From positions 363,371-427,370 of the forward strand of contig CAKRCW010000001.1 in assembly GCA_934309145.1 (NCBI GenBank): 64,000 nucleotides of DNA. The letters run 5' to 3'. A model generated the notes under the pieces. That model searched no databases. It saw only the letters and a program-made list of their open reading frames with translations, and was not told the origin of the DNA. Made by a program: the position numbers and the translations under genes. This stretch comes from an uncultured Lachnospiraceae bacterium (GTDB lineage Bacteria > Bacillota > Clostridia > Lachnospirales > Lachnospiraceae). Below, piece by piece: positions 24,916 to 33,717 of this stretch (the first letter of the stretch is position 1; each line of letters begins with the position of its first letter).

Positions 24916-26418
24916 TTACAAATTCAATAATTTCTCCAACTCATCCATCTCTTTACTAATCTCCTTCTCAATTTCACGGATATCAGCCATAATCTCTGAT
25001 GTAGGTGGATACTCAACTGCCACATATTCAACTTCTTTGTATTTATTAATACTAAGATCATAATCATTATCAGCAATTTCCTTCTTAGGAACCATAAATG
25101 ACTTATCTGTACGCTTTCTATCCTTTTCACCATCAAGATTCTTAAATCTATGGATAATATCCGGAATATCGTTATCTGCTACTACGGAACGCTTATCATC
25201 CAGACTAAATCCATCTGCTGTCATATCATAGAACCATACATTGTCCGTTCCGCCATGCTCCGTCTTTGTAAAAATCAAGATAGCTGTGGATACCCCTGCA
25301 TATGGTTTGAACACACCAGAAGGCATTGAAATAACAGCTTCCAATCTCTGATTCTCTACAATTTCTTTTCGAATATCCTTGTGTGCCTTTGAAGAACCAA
25401 ATAATACTCCATCAGGTACTATACAAGCACATCTTCCACCAACTTTAAGCATACGAACAAATAATGCTAAGAAAAGCAGTTCTGTCTTTTTTGTTTTACA
25501 AACCTTTAAAAGGTCAGCAGATACAATGTCCGCATCAAGGCTGCCTTTAAATGGTGGATTAGCCAGTATCAAAGAATACTTGTCCTTGTCAGGATTCTGG
25601 TCTGATAAACTATCCCTATATTCGATAAATGGACTTTCTACCCTATGATTCATCATGTTCATAGCACCAATACGAAGCATAGTTCTATCCATATCAAAGC
25701 CATGGAACATGTGGTTCATAAAGTGTTCTTTTTTCTGCTTATCATAAAAAATTTCATCTTTCTTATTAGTCCACAAATACTCTCCCGCTTCCACAAGAAA
25801 TCCTGCTGTACCACAACTTGGATCACAGATAATATCATCAGCCTTAGGATCCATGAGTTCTACCATCATCTTAATAATATGACGAGGTGTTCTAAACTGA
25901 CCATTTACACCGGCTGTTGCAAGCTTCGAAAGAAGGTACTCATACACATCTCCTCTTGCATCTGAATCATTCAACTTTGCCATCTGTGTATATAAATCGT
26001 CCATTGCATCCACTACCTTAGAAAGCATTAAAGGTGTAGGCAGCTTAAAAATTGCATCGTCCATATATTTTGAAAATGCACTATCTTTATTAGCATGAAG
26101 ATTTTTAATAAATGGAAATACCATTTCCTGCACTACAGAATACATTTTATCGGCTGGGTAGTCTCTAAAAACAGACCACTTAAGTTGTGTTCCATCGATA
26201 ATTCTCTCGCCGATTTTCACTTCCTCAGCAAATACACTTTCGTATGGAAGACCAAGCATAGCACTTTCTTTTGCATGTATATTATCAGAGACATCTAAGT
26301 CATGAATAAACATAAGATATGTCATTTGTTCGATGACATCTAATGGATTTGTAAGACCACCTGTCCAGAAAATCTCCCATAAGCTATCAATTCTGTTTTT
26401 TAATTCACCTGTAATCAT
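24916..26418 (-). CDS. hsdM: Type I DNA methyltransferase subunit M
   Basis: N6-adenine methyltransferase subunit, 500 residues. The HsdM N-terminal helical domain is followed by the S-adenosylmethionine motif DPSCGTAGFL (199-208) and the catalytic NPPF (287-290). Further motifs are QFRTPRHIIKMMVELMDP before motif I and CIVPDGVLFGSSKAHKDIRK after motif IV. A C-terminal helical region for HsdS contact is present. It starts 3 bases after the fic stop, so the two genes share a transcript. It should work with either hsdS product. Confidence 0.96.
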   Translation of the reverse strand: MITGELKNRIDSLWEIFWTGGLTNPLDVIEQMTYLMFIHDLDVSDNIHAKESAMLGLPYESVFAEEVKIGERIIDGTQLKWSVFRDYPADKMYSVVQEMVFPFIKNLHANKDSAFSKYMDDAIFKLPTPLMLSKVVDAMDDLYTQMAKLNDSDARGDVYEYLLSKLATAGVNGQFRTPRHIIKMMVELMDPKADDIICDPSCGTAGFLVEAGEYLWTNKKDEIFYDKQKKEHFMNHMFHGFDMDRTMLRIGAMNMMNHRVESPFIEYRDSLSDQNPDKDKYSLILANPPFKGSLDADIVSADLLKVCKTKKTELLFLALFVRMLKVGGRCACIVPDGVLFGSSKAHKDIRKEIVENQRLEAVISMPSGVFKPYAGVSTAILIFTKTEHGGTDNVWFYDMTADGFSLDDKRSVVADNDIPDIIHRFKNLDGEKDRKRTDKSFMVPKKEIADNDYDLSINKYKEVEYVAVEYPPTSEIMADIREIEKEISKEMDELEKLLNL

Positions 26419-26421
26419 CTT

Positions 26422-27483
26422 CTAAATCTCCTTATCCCAGTTCCATTTATACTTTGTATAACGACCATTTCCAATCTTTATTATCTTCTCCGCCTTAACC
26501 AAATCCGTTAATGTTCTCTGCACTGTTGTTGTACTTATTCCTGGTGCAGCATCAACAATCTCAGCCTTAGTAATTGTCCCTAAATGATTCTTTATCAATC
26601 CCTCAATTCTATCTGGCTTAGGCACTTTCTTTTCTTCCACAATCTGTGCTCTATCAAAAAATTCCCGATATGCTGCCGTAATAATTCCAAAAATATATTT
26701 TACAAAGGACTCGTAATTATTCTCATCTTCCATCCACCCTTGCGAACTTTCCTGTAGGACTTCATAATAACTATCCTTTGTTCGTTCTATTAATGTTTCT
26801 AAACTAATATATTTTCCGACAATATAATCATTTTGATATAGTAATAATAAAGTCAACAGCCTACTCATTCTTCCATTGCCATCGTTAAACGGATGAATAC
26901 ACAAAAAATCTATGATAAACATTGGTATTACTAAAAGTGGATCTGCTTCTCCTCTGTGAATCACTTCATTATAGGCATTGCACAAGCTTATAATTGCTTC
27001 TGGAGTTTCCCATGCAGGCAAAGGTCTGAATCTAACAAACTTATTACCATTTGCATCTTCTTCCTCGATTATATTATCAGAATCCTTAAATTTTCCTCCA
27101 TTTAGAGTATTTTCAAATTTATATAAATCCCTATGAAGTTGTAATATGAATGTGTCACGAATTGGAATATGTTTATAATTCTCGTGTATCGTATTAAGTA
27201 CATCTCTGTAACCTGCAATCTCACGTTCATTTCTCGTCTTTGGCATTGTTTTATCCAAAACAATCTTTTTCAATCGTTCATCAGAGGTATAAATACCCTC
27301 AATTTTGTTAGAGCTTTCTGTACTTTGAATCTTAGCCACTTCAACGAGACTTTCTAATACATCAGCATGACGTTCAGCAATTAAATGCTGTTCACCCTTA
27401 TATTCATGAATTGTTGTAAGATACCCTACAATTTCTGGTGTAAGCAATTTTTTCCATTTTTCCGTGTAATCAAACCTTCTCAT
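26422..27483 (-). CDS. Fic-domain protein with N-terminal inhibitory helix and C-terminal winged helix
   Basis: Predicted AMP-transferring (or related) enzyme, 353 residues. The Fic core motif HPFNDGNGR is at 197-205 with the helical context FLCIHPF and MSRLLTLLLL. The segment SSNKIEG (57-63) fits the (S/T)xxxE(G/N) inhibitory motif of class II Fic proteins, so activity is probably self-restrained. Residues from about 290 form a winged helix (KAEIVDAAPGISTTTVQRTL) that could bind DNA. It is the first gene of the operon with hsdM. Fic genes recur in type I loci; its target is unknown. Confidence 0.9.
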   Translation of the reverse strand: MRRFDYTEKWKKLLTPEIVGYLTTIHEYKGEQHLIAERHADVLESLVEVAKIQSTESSNKIEGIYTSDERLKKIVLDKTMPKTRNEREIAGYRDVLNTIHENYKHIPIRDTFILQLHRDLYKFENTLNGGKFKDSDNIIEEEDANGNKFVRFRPLPAWETPEAIISLCNAYNEVIHRGEADPLLVIPMFIIDFLCIHPFNDGNGRMSRLLTLLLLYQNDYIVGKYISLETLIERTKDSYYEVLQESSQGWMEDENNYESFVKYIFGIITAAYREFFDRAQIVEEKKVPKPDRIEGLIKNHLGTITKAEIVDAAPGISTTTVQRTLTDLVKAEKIIKIGNGRYTKYKWNWDKEI

Positions 27484-27524
27484 TTTAATTACCTCATTTA
27501 AAATTCAACTTCGTCATTTTACAA

Positions 27525-27587
27525 ACAATGACTTAATTAGATTATATATCTTAGTTTAGACAAAATCAAGTTCAAATTAGTCATTGT
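27525..27587 (-). promoter_or_regulatory. Promoter of the fic-hsdM-hsdS operon flanked by an inverted repeat
   Basis: On the minus strand TTGATT (27564-27569) and TATAAT (27541-27546) are 17 bases apart. The promoter lies between ACAATGACTAATT (27575-27587) and AATTAAGTCATTGT (27525-27538), which are inverted copies with one extra base. This looks like a paired operator for a self-regulator; the winged-helix tail of the Fic protein is a candidate binder. The region 27484-27727 holds nothing else. Confidence 0.6.
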
Positions 27588-27727
27588 AAGTAATTAAAAA
27601 TACCTTCACTCTGTACTATAAGTTTATTATACTAAGCAGTTGTTGTGTACAAAAAGAATCCAAAAGTTCTATCCAGAAGGAAAGTACAGATATTTCTAAT
27701 TCTTCATGACTTATCATCAATTATTTG

Positions 27728-28225
27728 CTATCCTTCTTGGTCCTCATCCTTTTCCCTATATTTATCGCTACTCCTACACAGCTTAGGGGTTGGATGTTCA
27801 CCGCCGCCTTTCCATTCACCAGTAATCTGCCATATTTCATAGAAGTACAACCATTCAATAGCCCAAGGGACAATGGTATCTGCTATAGAACATTTCTTAG
27901 TCCATTCTCTTTTTCTAGGGACAAATAAACATAACTTCACCGTTCCTTCGCTTAAATCGACATTATATTTATGAGGAATTTGTGCATACGTTTCAGGATC
28001 AAGTTTTTCATTTACAAGCCACGTGATAGGATATTTTCCCATTCGATATTCTATCCTTAAAGTATATTCTTTAGAACATGGACTGGGTTTTACGTTTCCA
28101 GTCCATGTCAATACTCCATTTTTTATATATACCTTGGATTCCGGATACATTAACTCCAGTGCTGTCTTTTGATCAACAAGCCTAAGTATTAATTCTCCGA
28201 AATATTTTTTCTTCTTACTCCCCAT
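27728..28225 (-). CDS. CBASS E2-like conjugation protein (type II-short)
   Basis: The 165-residue protein starts at ATG 28225, overlapping the CD-NTase stop by 11 bases; a longer frame has no ribosome site. Its pattern of Trp, Pro and Gly residues (QIPHKYNVDLSEGTVKLCLF, then IADTIVPWAIEWLYFYEIW and GEWKGGGEHP) matches the short E2-like proteins of CBASS loci that lack an E1 partner. Such proteins attach the C-terminus of the CD-NTase to a target and prime the system. The catalytic Cys is probably in KLCLF. No E1 or JAB protease gene is present. Family assignment is from pattern memory; the reaction is inferred. Confidence 0.75.
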   Translation of the reverse strand: MGSKKKKYFGELILRLVDQKTALELMYPESKVYIKNGVLTWTGNVKPSPCSKEYTLRIEYRMGKYPITWLVNEKLDPETYAQIPHKYNVDLSEGTVKLCLFVPRKREWTKKCSIADTIVPWAIEWLYFYEIWQITGEWKGGGEHPTPKLCRSSDKYREKDEDQEG

Positions 28226-29369
28226 AAAATGTATGCCCCGGTATTGGCTTCGATTTACTGTCTGGAACAGTAGAAACTCCACCTTTTAAACTATTTGTAT
28301 ATAAATTTTGATTTTCACGAGCTGCTCTTGTTTCATCCCCAAGTTTTCCATATGCTCTCTTTGTAACATTTTCTCCAAAGCATGCTTTATAAAGATTACA
28401 CTGCTCCAAAGTACTTTCTAAAAGCATAGGTTTTGAAACAATATCATCTTTTGCTTTTTTCAACCATCCAAAGAATGCTTTTGCCTTCTCTGGTGCTTCT
28501 TTCCATTTATCTGCAAAGTTTTCTTGTTCCATAACCGGATTGGTTATTTTATAATTCCCAGCCTCGTCTTTTTCAATATACTTCTCCATATTTGACACAA
28601 TATCATTGAGTGCATCATAAACATTATCCTCATTTTTATATGCTTTTGCTGCTAATGTTGTAATAATTATTGAAATAGGAGCAACACCTTCTCTATCAGC
28701 TTCAAACGCAATATCTCTATGTCTCTTAAGTAACTGAATTGCTTTTTGTAATGGTGTTTTTACAGAATAGGTTGGTACATCATCTATTTCTACCTTGTTT
28801 TCCATTGCATATGTCCTTTTTGATTCCAAAAGAATTGTCTGCATTCTTTCTTCAAACCACAACTTATATTCTGCCGGGTTACTATATCTATCTTCATATT
28901 TTCCATCACCTATCTTATGTGTTAATCTGATTTCTGTTTTGCCTGGTTCAATATAATATGTATCTTTCGGAACACATGGTAAAACATCCATATGAAATTC
29001 TTCATACTGCAGAGTCCAGCATCTTTTCCCTTCTGGTTCTAGCATATTCTTATATGTTTTATGCTCCTTCAATCTGGAGCCAATAATTTCTTTTATTTGC
29101 TTTGCATTTAGTTCGCATCCATTCTTTAATAAACAGACAAGATCAATATCATAATCATCCTTATCAGAGATTGGTTTAACTACTGTACCCAAGTTCATTG
29201 AACCCTGTGGCATAATTCTAACATCCAGATTAGGTTCACATTCGCCAAGCCAATTTCCTACAGCCTCATAACTTTCAACAGCCTTATTAAGCATTGTTTT
29301 TGAAATTGATATCTCCTCGATAATATTCTCATATATTCTGTTAATGTAACTTTTCTTTTCATCTAACAT
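28215..29369 (-). CDS. CBASS CD-NTase (cyclic oligonucleotide synthase)
   Basis: Nucleotidyltransferase of 384 residues that should make a cyclic nucleotide signal upon phage infection. It has the polymerase-beta fold motif QGSMNLGT (GS at 56-57), metal ligands in DDYDIDLVCL (Asp74, Asp76) and a third Asp at 128 in FHMDVLP. CD-NTases are helical after about residue 190, as here. The C-terminus is GHTFYGE; in type II systems the last residues are the conjugation site for the E2-like partner encoded next. Translation is coupled upstream (gap of 3 bases to the HNH-SAVED gene) and downstream. Confidence 0.88.
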   Translation of the reverse strand: MLDEKKSYINRIYENIIEEISISKTMLNKAVESYEAVGNWLGECEPNLDVRIMPQGSMNLGTVVKPISDKDDYDIDLVCLLKNGCELNAKQIKEIIGSRLKEHKTYKNMLEPEGKRCWTLQYEEFHMDVLPCVPKDTYYIEPGKTEIRLTHKIGDGKYEDRYSNPAEYKLWFEERMQTILLESKRTYAMENKVEIDDVPTYSVKTPLQKAIQLLKRHRDIAFEADREGVAPISIIITTLAAKAYKNEDNVYDALNDIVSNMEKYIEKDEAGNYKITNPVMEQENFADKWKEAPEKAKAFFGWLKKAKDDIVSKPMLLESTLEQCNLYKACFGENVTKRAYGKLGDETRAARENQNLYTNSLKGGVSTVPDSKSKPIPGHTFYGE

Positions 29370-29372
29370 AGA

Positions 29373-30506
29373 TTAACCTCCAATCGTAATTGCTTCTATA
29401 AACGTATCTTTTTGATTTACTTGATCATATATTACTAATCTGGGATCGCATTTTGGCATATAGTCCATACCGGTTCTTATCGCTAGCGAATTGGGCATAG
29501 CCGGAAAAACCAGAATTTCTTCTATCTGCGGATTATCATTTTTAATGCGTTCCATGCAGTTTCTTAATACTCTTATATAGTCATCAATAATAGTCTTATT
29601 CGTTACAAATCCTCTTTCTGGATTTCTTATTGTTATTTTGTACTTCGCCATATCACCAACTACACTTTCAATTCTCGAATCTATAATGTCTGCACTCAAT
29701 GATATATTCAATGCTACCCTTCTCTGATTCTTTTGTTCAGGACAGTAAGTAAGGTATTCCACCTTATCTGTATTATCTCTTTCCCAAGACCATTTATTTT
29801 CTTTTCTGTGGCATTGATAAACAGATATATTTGATATATCGCGGAGCTTCTCTCCTAATTTCATAAGCAGTGGTATCGGAGCTAGTGCAAATACTGAAAT
29901 ATTTTCGTTATTTTGTATGCATTGTTTTACTATTCTCTCAACACCATGTTTTATTACAGTTTCCTGCACTTGGTAAAACTCTTTCGTACCATCGTTGAAA
30001 GGCATATTAGATGTACCAATATTATTAAGATATCTTTCTACTGGTATCTTCTTATCACTAACCAAAGCTTTACAGTATAGACCATTGTCATAGCTAGGCT
30101 CAAAATTACTAATATTCGCAAAATAACCAATCATATAAGATTTTTGAACATCATCAAACTCCGTTAACCAATATACTCTTTCTTCATGATTTTTCTTCAT
30201 CATCCTCAGTCTTTCGACTGGATATTCTGCTTCATTGTCATCTATGGTCTTATGGCATCTTGCACACATAAGCATAAGGTTATCTGTAGAATTCAACTTT
30301 TTAACATCCATGACCTCCCTGTACCTGGCTCCCCCTTTATTAACAGCCTCTATATGAGCCTTTTCTGCATAATTTCCTGCTTCTTTTGTAATATGATTAA
30401 TGCCTAGAAATTGATTACAGCCTTCAAACTCACAACGTCCGGCAGATACGCCCCATAATGTTCTTTCAATTATTACTGGTATTTCTCTATTTCTATTTGT
30501 TTTCAA
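29373..30506 (-). CDS. cap5: HNH-SAVED nuclease effector (Cap5-like)
   Basis: Signal-activated DNA endonuclease, 377 residues, starting at a TTG with an AGGAGG site. Residues 20-100 form an HNH domain: CEFEGC (25-30), His51 in KAHIEAV, Asn76, and CARCH with Cys81, Cys84 and His85. From about residue 130 onward the protein fits the SAVED ligand-binding domain (for example NENISVFALAPIPLLMKLG, and later EEILVFPAMPNSLAIRTG). In CBASS, SAVED binds the cyclic nucleotide and the HNH domain then degrades DNA. It is the first gene of a three-gene operon. Confidence 0.88.
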   Translation of the reverse strand: MKTNRNREIPVIIERTLWGVSAGRCEFEGCNQFLGINHITKEAGNYAEKAHIEAVNKGGARYREVMDVKKLNSTDNLMLMCARCHKTIDDNEAEYPVERLRMMKKNHEERVYWLTEFDDVQKSYMIGYFANISNFEPSYDNGLYCKALVSDKKIPVERYLNNIGTSNMPFNDGTKEFYQVQETVIKHGVERIVKQCIQNNENISVFALAPIPLLMKLGEKLRDISNISVYQCHRKENKWSWERDNTDKVEYLTYCPEQKNQRRVALNISLSADIIDSRIESVVGDMAKYKITIRNPERGFVTNKTIIDDYIRVLRNCMERIKNDNPQIEEILVFPAMPNSLAIRTGMDYMPKCDPRLVIYDQVNQKDTFIEAITIGG

Positions 30507-30571
30507 TTTTATATCCTCCTATCTTCGTGGATAAATGTTACCACAACTTTATACATGTATCAATAAATTTT

Positions 30572-30613
30572 ACTATATATAGTGTTTTTTTATCTGTTTT
30601 TACCATATATAGT
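30572..30613 (-). promoter_or_regulatory. Palindromic operators upstream of the CBASS operon
   Basis: Two copies of one palindrome, ACTATATATAGT (30572-30583, perfect) and ACCATATATAGT (30602-30613, one mismatch), have centres 30 bases apart. Downstream on the minus strand, TTGATA and TAACAT spaced by 17 bases form a possible promoter. The sites lie just above the -35 box. Some CBASS loci are controlled by a WYL-type regulator; none is encoded nearby. Operator function is inferred. Confidence 0.5.
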
Positions 30614-30632
30614 ATATGCTAACATTTTAAAA

Positions 30633-30669
30633 AATGGAATCAGGATGCACTTTCCATCCTGATTCCATT
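30633..30669 (-). terminator. Terminator after the HEPN-motif gene
   Basis: A 15-bp perfect stem (30633-30647 with 30655-30669, arm AATGGAATCAGGATG) with a 7-base loop is followed on the minus strand by T residues. It separates the HEPN gene from the CBASS promoter. Confidence 0.9.
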
Positions 30670-30702
30670 ATAAATGTTTATGTGTCCAAAAAAACGGTCT
30701 TC

Positions 30703-31689
30703 TTACCTCCCTGGCATCTCTTTTAACAAAGGCTGTAATCTCTCATAAATAACTTTAACCTCTTCACTCTTGAAGAATTTCATCAAATTATTATTAACCT
30801 GTTGCCTTGTCTTCGCTTCGAGTACCGACAAAATGATTTCTTCTTTCTTTTCTACATAAATTTTCTTTTTAAAATGATTTCCAAAGAATGATCTAATTTG
30901 AGACTCCCTTTTGCTCATTGTTTTGCCACTTTTTTCTAATTGGGGTGGTACTGAGGCAGGTATTGTTAATGTACTCGTACTTTCTCCTGACAAAAATATC
31001 TTTATGGTTTTATCATTAGCGAATATGATATCTGGCTCTTCTCGTATAGATTTTAAAATATTGTGTTCTGGATTTTCAATAATTCTCTTTTTACTACCTG
31101 AATCCTCAAGTTTTTTATTTAATATTTTTGCCACTATATCATCTGAATTATCTACTGCCACAGGACTTATAAACTTTTCTTGTGTGATAACACTAAATTT
31201 GAATTCAAACTTATCTATATTGTTTTTGTAATACTCAAGTGCTGCATCACACAATGAGTCACATAAATATGTAACATCTACCAATATTTTTCGATATGTC
31301 ACTTCTCCATATCCAACATCAAACGAAAATGCCACCTGTTGAATAACCGTTCCGTCCCCTAGTAAAAGCATAAAATCATCAAGCTGATTATCTCCCTCTT
31401 TAACCTTATCCCCTATAACACTTGGAGAACCTTGATGCAAAAATGTATTTCTCAAATTATATATCACTTCACCACTTAACCATGGGGCTTTCTGCCCAAC
31501 ATCTTCATTTTTCATATAACGTCCGATATAGTTGTCATACCAAGCTATATAACGTTTTGCAACTGACGACTCCTTTGGGTATTCTGCCATTCCACACATA
31601 TCTGGCAAAGTAAGTGCTAATGATAATGCTGCAAAATAGCACTTATTCTTCAACGACTGTTTTATGTTTGTTGTGTATATTTCAATCAT
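30703..31689 (-). CDS. HEPN-motif protein with C-terminal module shared with the NYN protein at 13.4 kb
   Basis: The 328-residue protein has an N-terminal helical domain ending in VIYNLRNTFLHQG, where Arg80 and His85 give the RxxxxH signature of HEPN ribonucleases. Helical and strand segments follow up to about 240. Residues 260-328 begin KRESQIRSFFGNHFKKKIYV and match the NYN-family protein over the whole module, with a similar end (QPLLKEMPGR against QPLISELSGK). Its own terminator shows it is a separate unit at the right edge of the island. Defense function is suggested by domain and context only. Confidence 0.65.
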   Translation of the reverse strand: MIEIYTTNIKQSLKNKCYFAALSLALTLPDMCGMAEYPKESSVAKRYIAWYDNYIGRYMKNEDVGQKAPWLSGEVIYNLRNTFLHQGSPSVIGDKVKEGDNQLDDFMLLLGDGTVIQQVAFSFDVGYGEVTYRKILVDVTYLCDSLCDAALEYYKNNIDKFEFKFSVITQEKFISPVAVDNSDDIVAKILNKKLEDSGSKKRIIENPEHNILKSIREEPDIIFANDKTIKIFLSGESTSTLTIPASVPPQLEKSGKTMSKRESQIRSFFGNHFKKKIYVEKKEEIILSVLEAKTRQQVNNNLMKFFKSEEVKVIYERLQPLLKEMPGR

Positions 31690-31833
31690 AACAACACCTC
31701 ACTATACATATCATAATGTCAGTTTTTTACCCATAACAATATAAATGAAACTTTCCTAATCCATCTATTCAACCCTTTAAACTATCAGACAATATAACTA
31801 GCACATTTGTAGTCTTTGCATTTAAACTCATTT

Positions 31834-32718
31834 CTAATACAGATTGGTCCCATTGTCATACTTCCCACTTCTCAGCATAGCAATCTCCTCTTTATATGGA
31901 GGATATGATTTTTTAGCATCCGTAAATGACTTCACATACGGTGTCTCCAAAATCTTCGGAACATCCATGAAATCTTTATGCCATACAATATTGTAGAGTG
32001 CATCAAATCCAATCGAACCACGTCCGATGTTTTCATGTCTGTCCTTCGCTGCTCCACGCGGATTTTTGCTGTCATTGATATGAAACACAGCTATCTGATT
32101 CTTGCCGATAATCCTATCAAACTTCTCAATAACACCATCAAAATCATTTGCCACATCATAGCCAGCGTCATTAGTGTGACAAGTATCAAAACAAACACGC
32201 AGTTTTTCATTGTATACGACACCATCATAAATGCGTGCCAGCTCCTCAAAGCTTCTGCCAATCTCACTTCCCTTGCCAGCCATTGTCTCAAGTGCAATAT
32301 TTACCGGGGTGTCTTTTTCAAGTACTTCATTTAATCCCTTGATGATACTTTCAATACCTGCATCTGCCCCTGCATTTACATGTGAACCAGGATGCAGAAC
32401 AAGCGTACTGCTTCCCATTGCCGCAGTACGCTCAAGCTCCGTCCTTAAGAAATCAACTGCAAGTTGATATATTTCCGGCTTCACCGTATTTGCCAGATTA
32501 ATTATATATGGTGCATGAACAACAAATTCTGTGATATCATTTGCACGCATCAGCTCCCACGCTTCCTCCACCCGAAGCTCTGACACGTCTTTTCTGCGAG
32601 TATTTTGTGGTGCACCTGTGTATAACATAAATGTATTTGCATCGTAAGAGAGTGCCTCCTTAACCGAACCAAGCATCATCTCTTTACCGCTCATTCCAAC
32701 ATGACTTCCGATTTTCAT
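31834..32718 (-). CDS. nfo: Endonuclease IV (AP endonuclease)
   Basis: Zinc-dependent AP endonuclease of base-excision repair, 294 residues from ATG 32718 (GAGGGGAA site). TIM-barrel motifs of Nfo are clear: [11 protein letters not shown] at the start, the metal-ligand segments [13 protein letters not shown] and [38 protein letters not shown], and [20 protein letters not shown] near the end. All three zinc-site His/Asp/Glu groups are present. It is the first core gene to the right of the island. Confidence 0.95.
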   Translation of the reverse strand: MKIGSHVGMSGKEMMLGSVKEALSYDANTFMLYTGAPQNTRRKDVSELRVEEAWELMRANDITEFVVHAPYIINLANTVKPEIYQLAVDFLRTELERTAAMGSSTLVLHPGSHVNAGADAGIESIIKGLNEVLEKDTPVNIALETMAGKGSEIGRSFEELARIYDGVVYNEKLRVCFDTCHTNDAGYDVANDFDGVIEKFDRIIGKNQIAVFHINDSKNPRGAAKDRHENIGRGSIGFDALYNIVWHKDFMDVPKILETPYVKSFTDAKKSYPPYKEEIAMLRSGKYDNGTNLY

Positions 32719-33027
32719 ACCACATATTCCCCTCTGCTTTTTGTATATCATACCACAAATGGATTTATTTACGCGACTGTATTTTCCAATACACCAATTT
32801 TCTCAATCTCACAGTGAATCACATCATTTATAATCCGCTGATGCATCCATAAAATTTCTTTTTCCATTAATATAATCTTCATGTGCAAGTTTTGGATTCT
32901 TGCTCCTGAATACTACACACAGACCACACATATCACAACACCTACTTTACCATGCCTAAATTGTCACATCCATTACAGAAATCACATGCACCGCATTGGC
33001 ATCTTCCTTTCTGCTCGTGTTATGAGT
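32719..33027. other. Intergenic region with a Cys-rich orphan reading frame
   Basis: About 310 bases between nfo and the deformylase gene. On the minus strand, one frame near 32955-33020 reads GRCQCGACDFCNGCDNLG before a stop, five cysteines in a row of short spacings, like an iron-sulfur or zinc tail. It has no credible start, so it is probably the end of a lost gene. Nothing else is visible. Confidence 0.35.
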
Positions 33028-33456
33028 TTAAATCACAACCCCATTACAATGGTCCACCTCATGTTGAATTATCTGAGCCGTCCAACCAGAGAACTTACCA
33101 TGCTGTTTCTTAAAATTCTGGTCTAAATAATCCACCTCTATATCCTGATATCTGGTACACGGACAAACTCCATCTAATGACAGGCAGCCCTCCTCCGTCT
33201 TATATTCACCAGACTTTTTGGTAATAACGGGATTAATCATGGCAAACTGAAACGGACCTGCTGCCACTACAATAATATTCTTTTTAACTCCTATCATATT
33301 GGCTGTCATACCAACACAATGGTCTAAATTAGCCTTTAAGGTATCCAGCAAATCAATTATAACCTGTTTATCTGCCTCCGTCGCATCCGACGACTTCTGC
33401 GAAAGAAACAAAGGATCATGTGTTACTTTCTTTATCATTAGCTTTATCCTTTCCAT
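33028..33456 (-). CDS. Peptide deformylase-like protein with atypical motif I
   Basis: Metallohydrolase removing formyl groups from nascent N-termini, 142 residues. Motif II EEGCLSL and motif III IIQHEVDHCNG provide the Cys and two His metal ligands and the catalytic Glu. Motif I, normally GxGLAAxQ, is GMTANMIG here, so the usual Gln is missing. The protein is shorter than standard enzymes and ends shortly after motif III. Activity on usual substrates is uncertain, and another deformylase probably exists elsewhere in the genome. Confidence 0.75.
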   Translation of the reverse strand: MERIKLMIKKVTHDPLFLSQKSSDATEADKQVIIDLLDTLKANLDHCVGMTANMIGVKKNIIVVAAGPFQFAMINPVITKKSGEYKTEEGCLSLDGVCPCTRYQDIEVDYLDQNFKKQHGKFSGWTAQIIQHEVDHCNGVVI

Positions 33457-33478
33457 AAATCACATTTATATACTCTTT

Positions 33479-33697
33479 TCAGTATTCCTTCGCTATTTCT
33501 CCCTCTATTCCATACATCGACTTGAATTTATCCAAGTCAGCCTGATTTCTTATCAACATAACCTCTTCAAGCTTACCTGTATGTATGTCCTTAAAACATG
33601 CGACCTGTTCCCCAGTACAAATACTTGCCCTGATTACCGGCTTCTTATTTTCTCTGTCATAGGACATCAATGCACTCTTACGTTTAAATAACTTCAT
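33479..33697 (-). CDS. Small conserved hypothetical protein
   Basis: A 72-residue protein of unknown function (MKLFKRKSALMSYDREN, then GEQVACFKDIHTGKLEEVML). No signal peptide or membrane segment is visible. It sits between the deformylase-like and the PNPOx-like genes in the same direction, with 20-base gaps, so it is probably co-transcribed. Confidence 0.6.
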   Translation of the reverse strand: MKLFKRKSALMSYDRENKKPVIRASICTGEQVACFKDIHTGKLEEVMLIRNQADLDKFKSMYGIEGEIAKEY

Positions 33698-33717
33698 CTG
33701 TCAAGCTTCTTTCATCA

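Noticed and set aside
31978..32334. Plus-strand open frame of 118 codons opposite nfo
   Set aside because: It is antisense to a highly conserved gene and its protein sequence has no family pattern.
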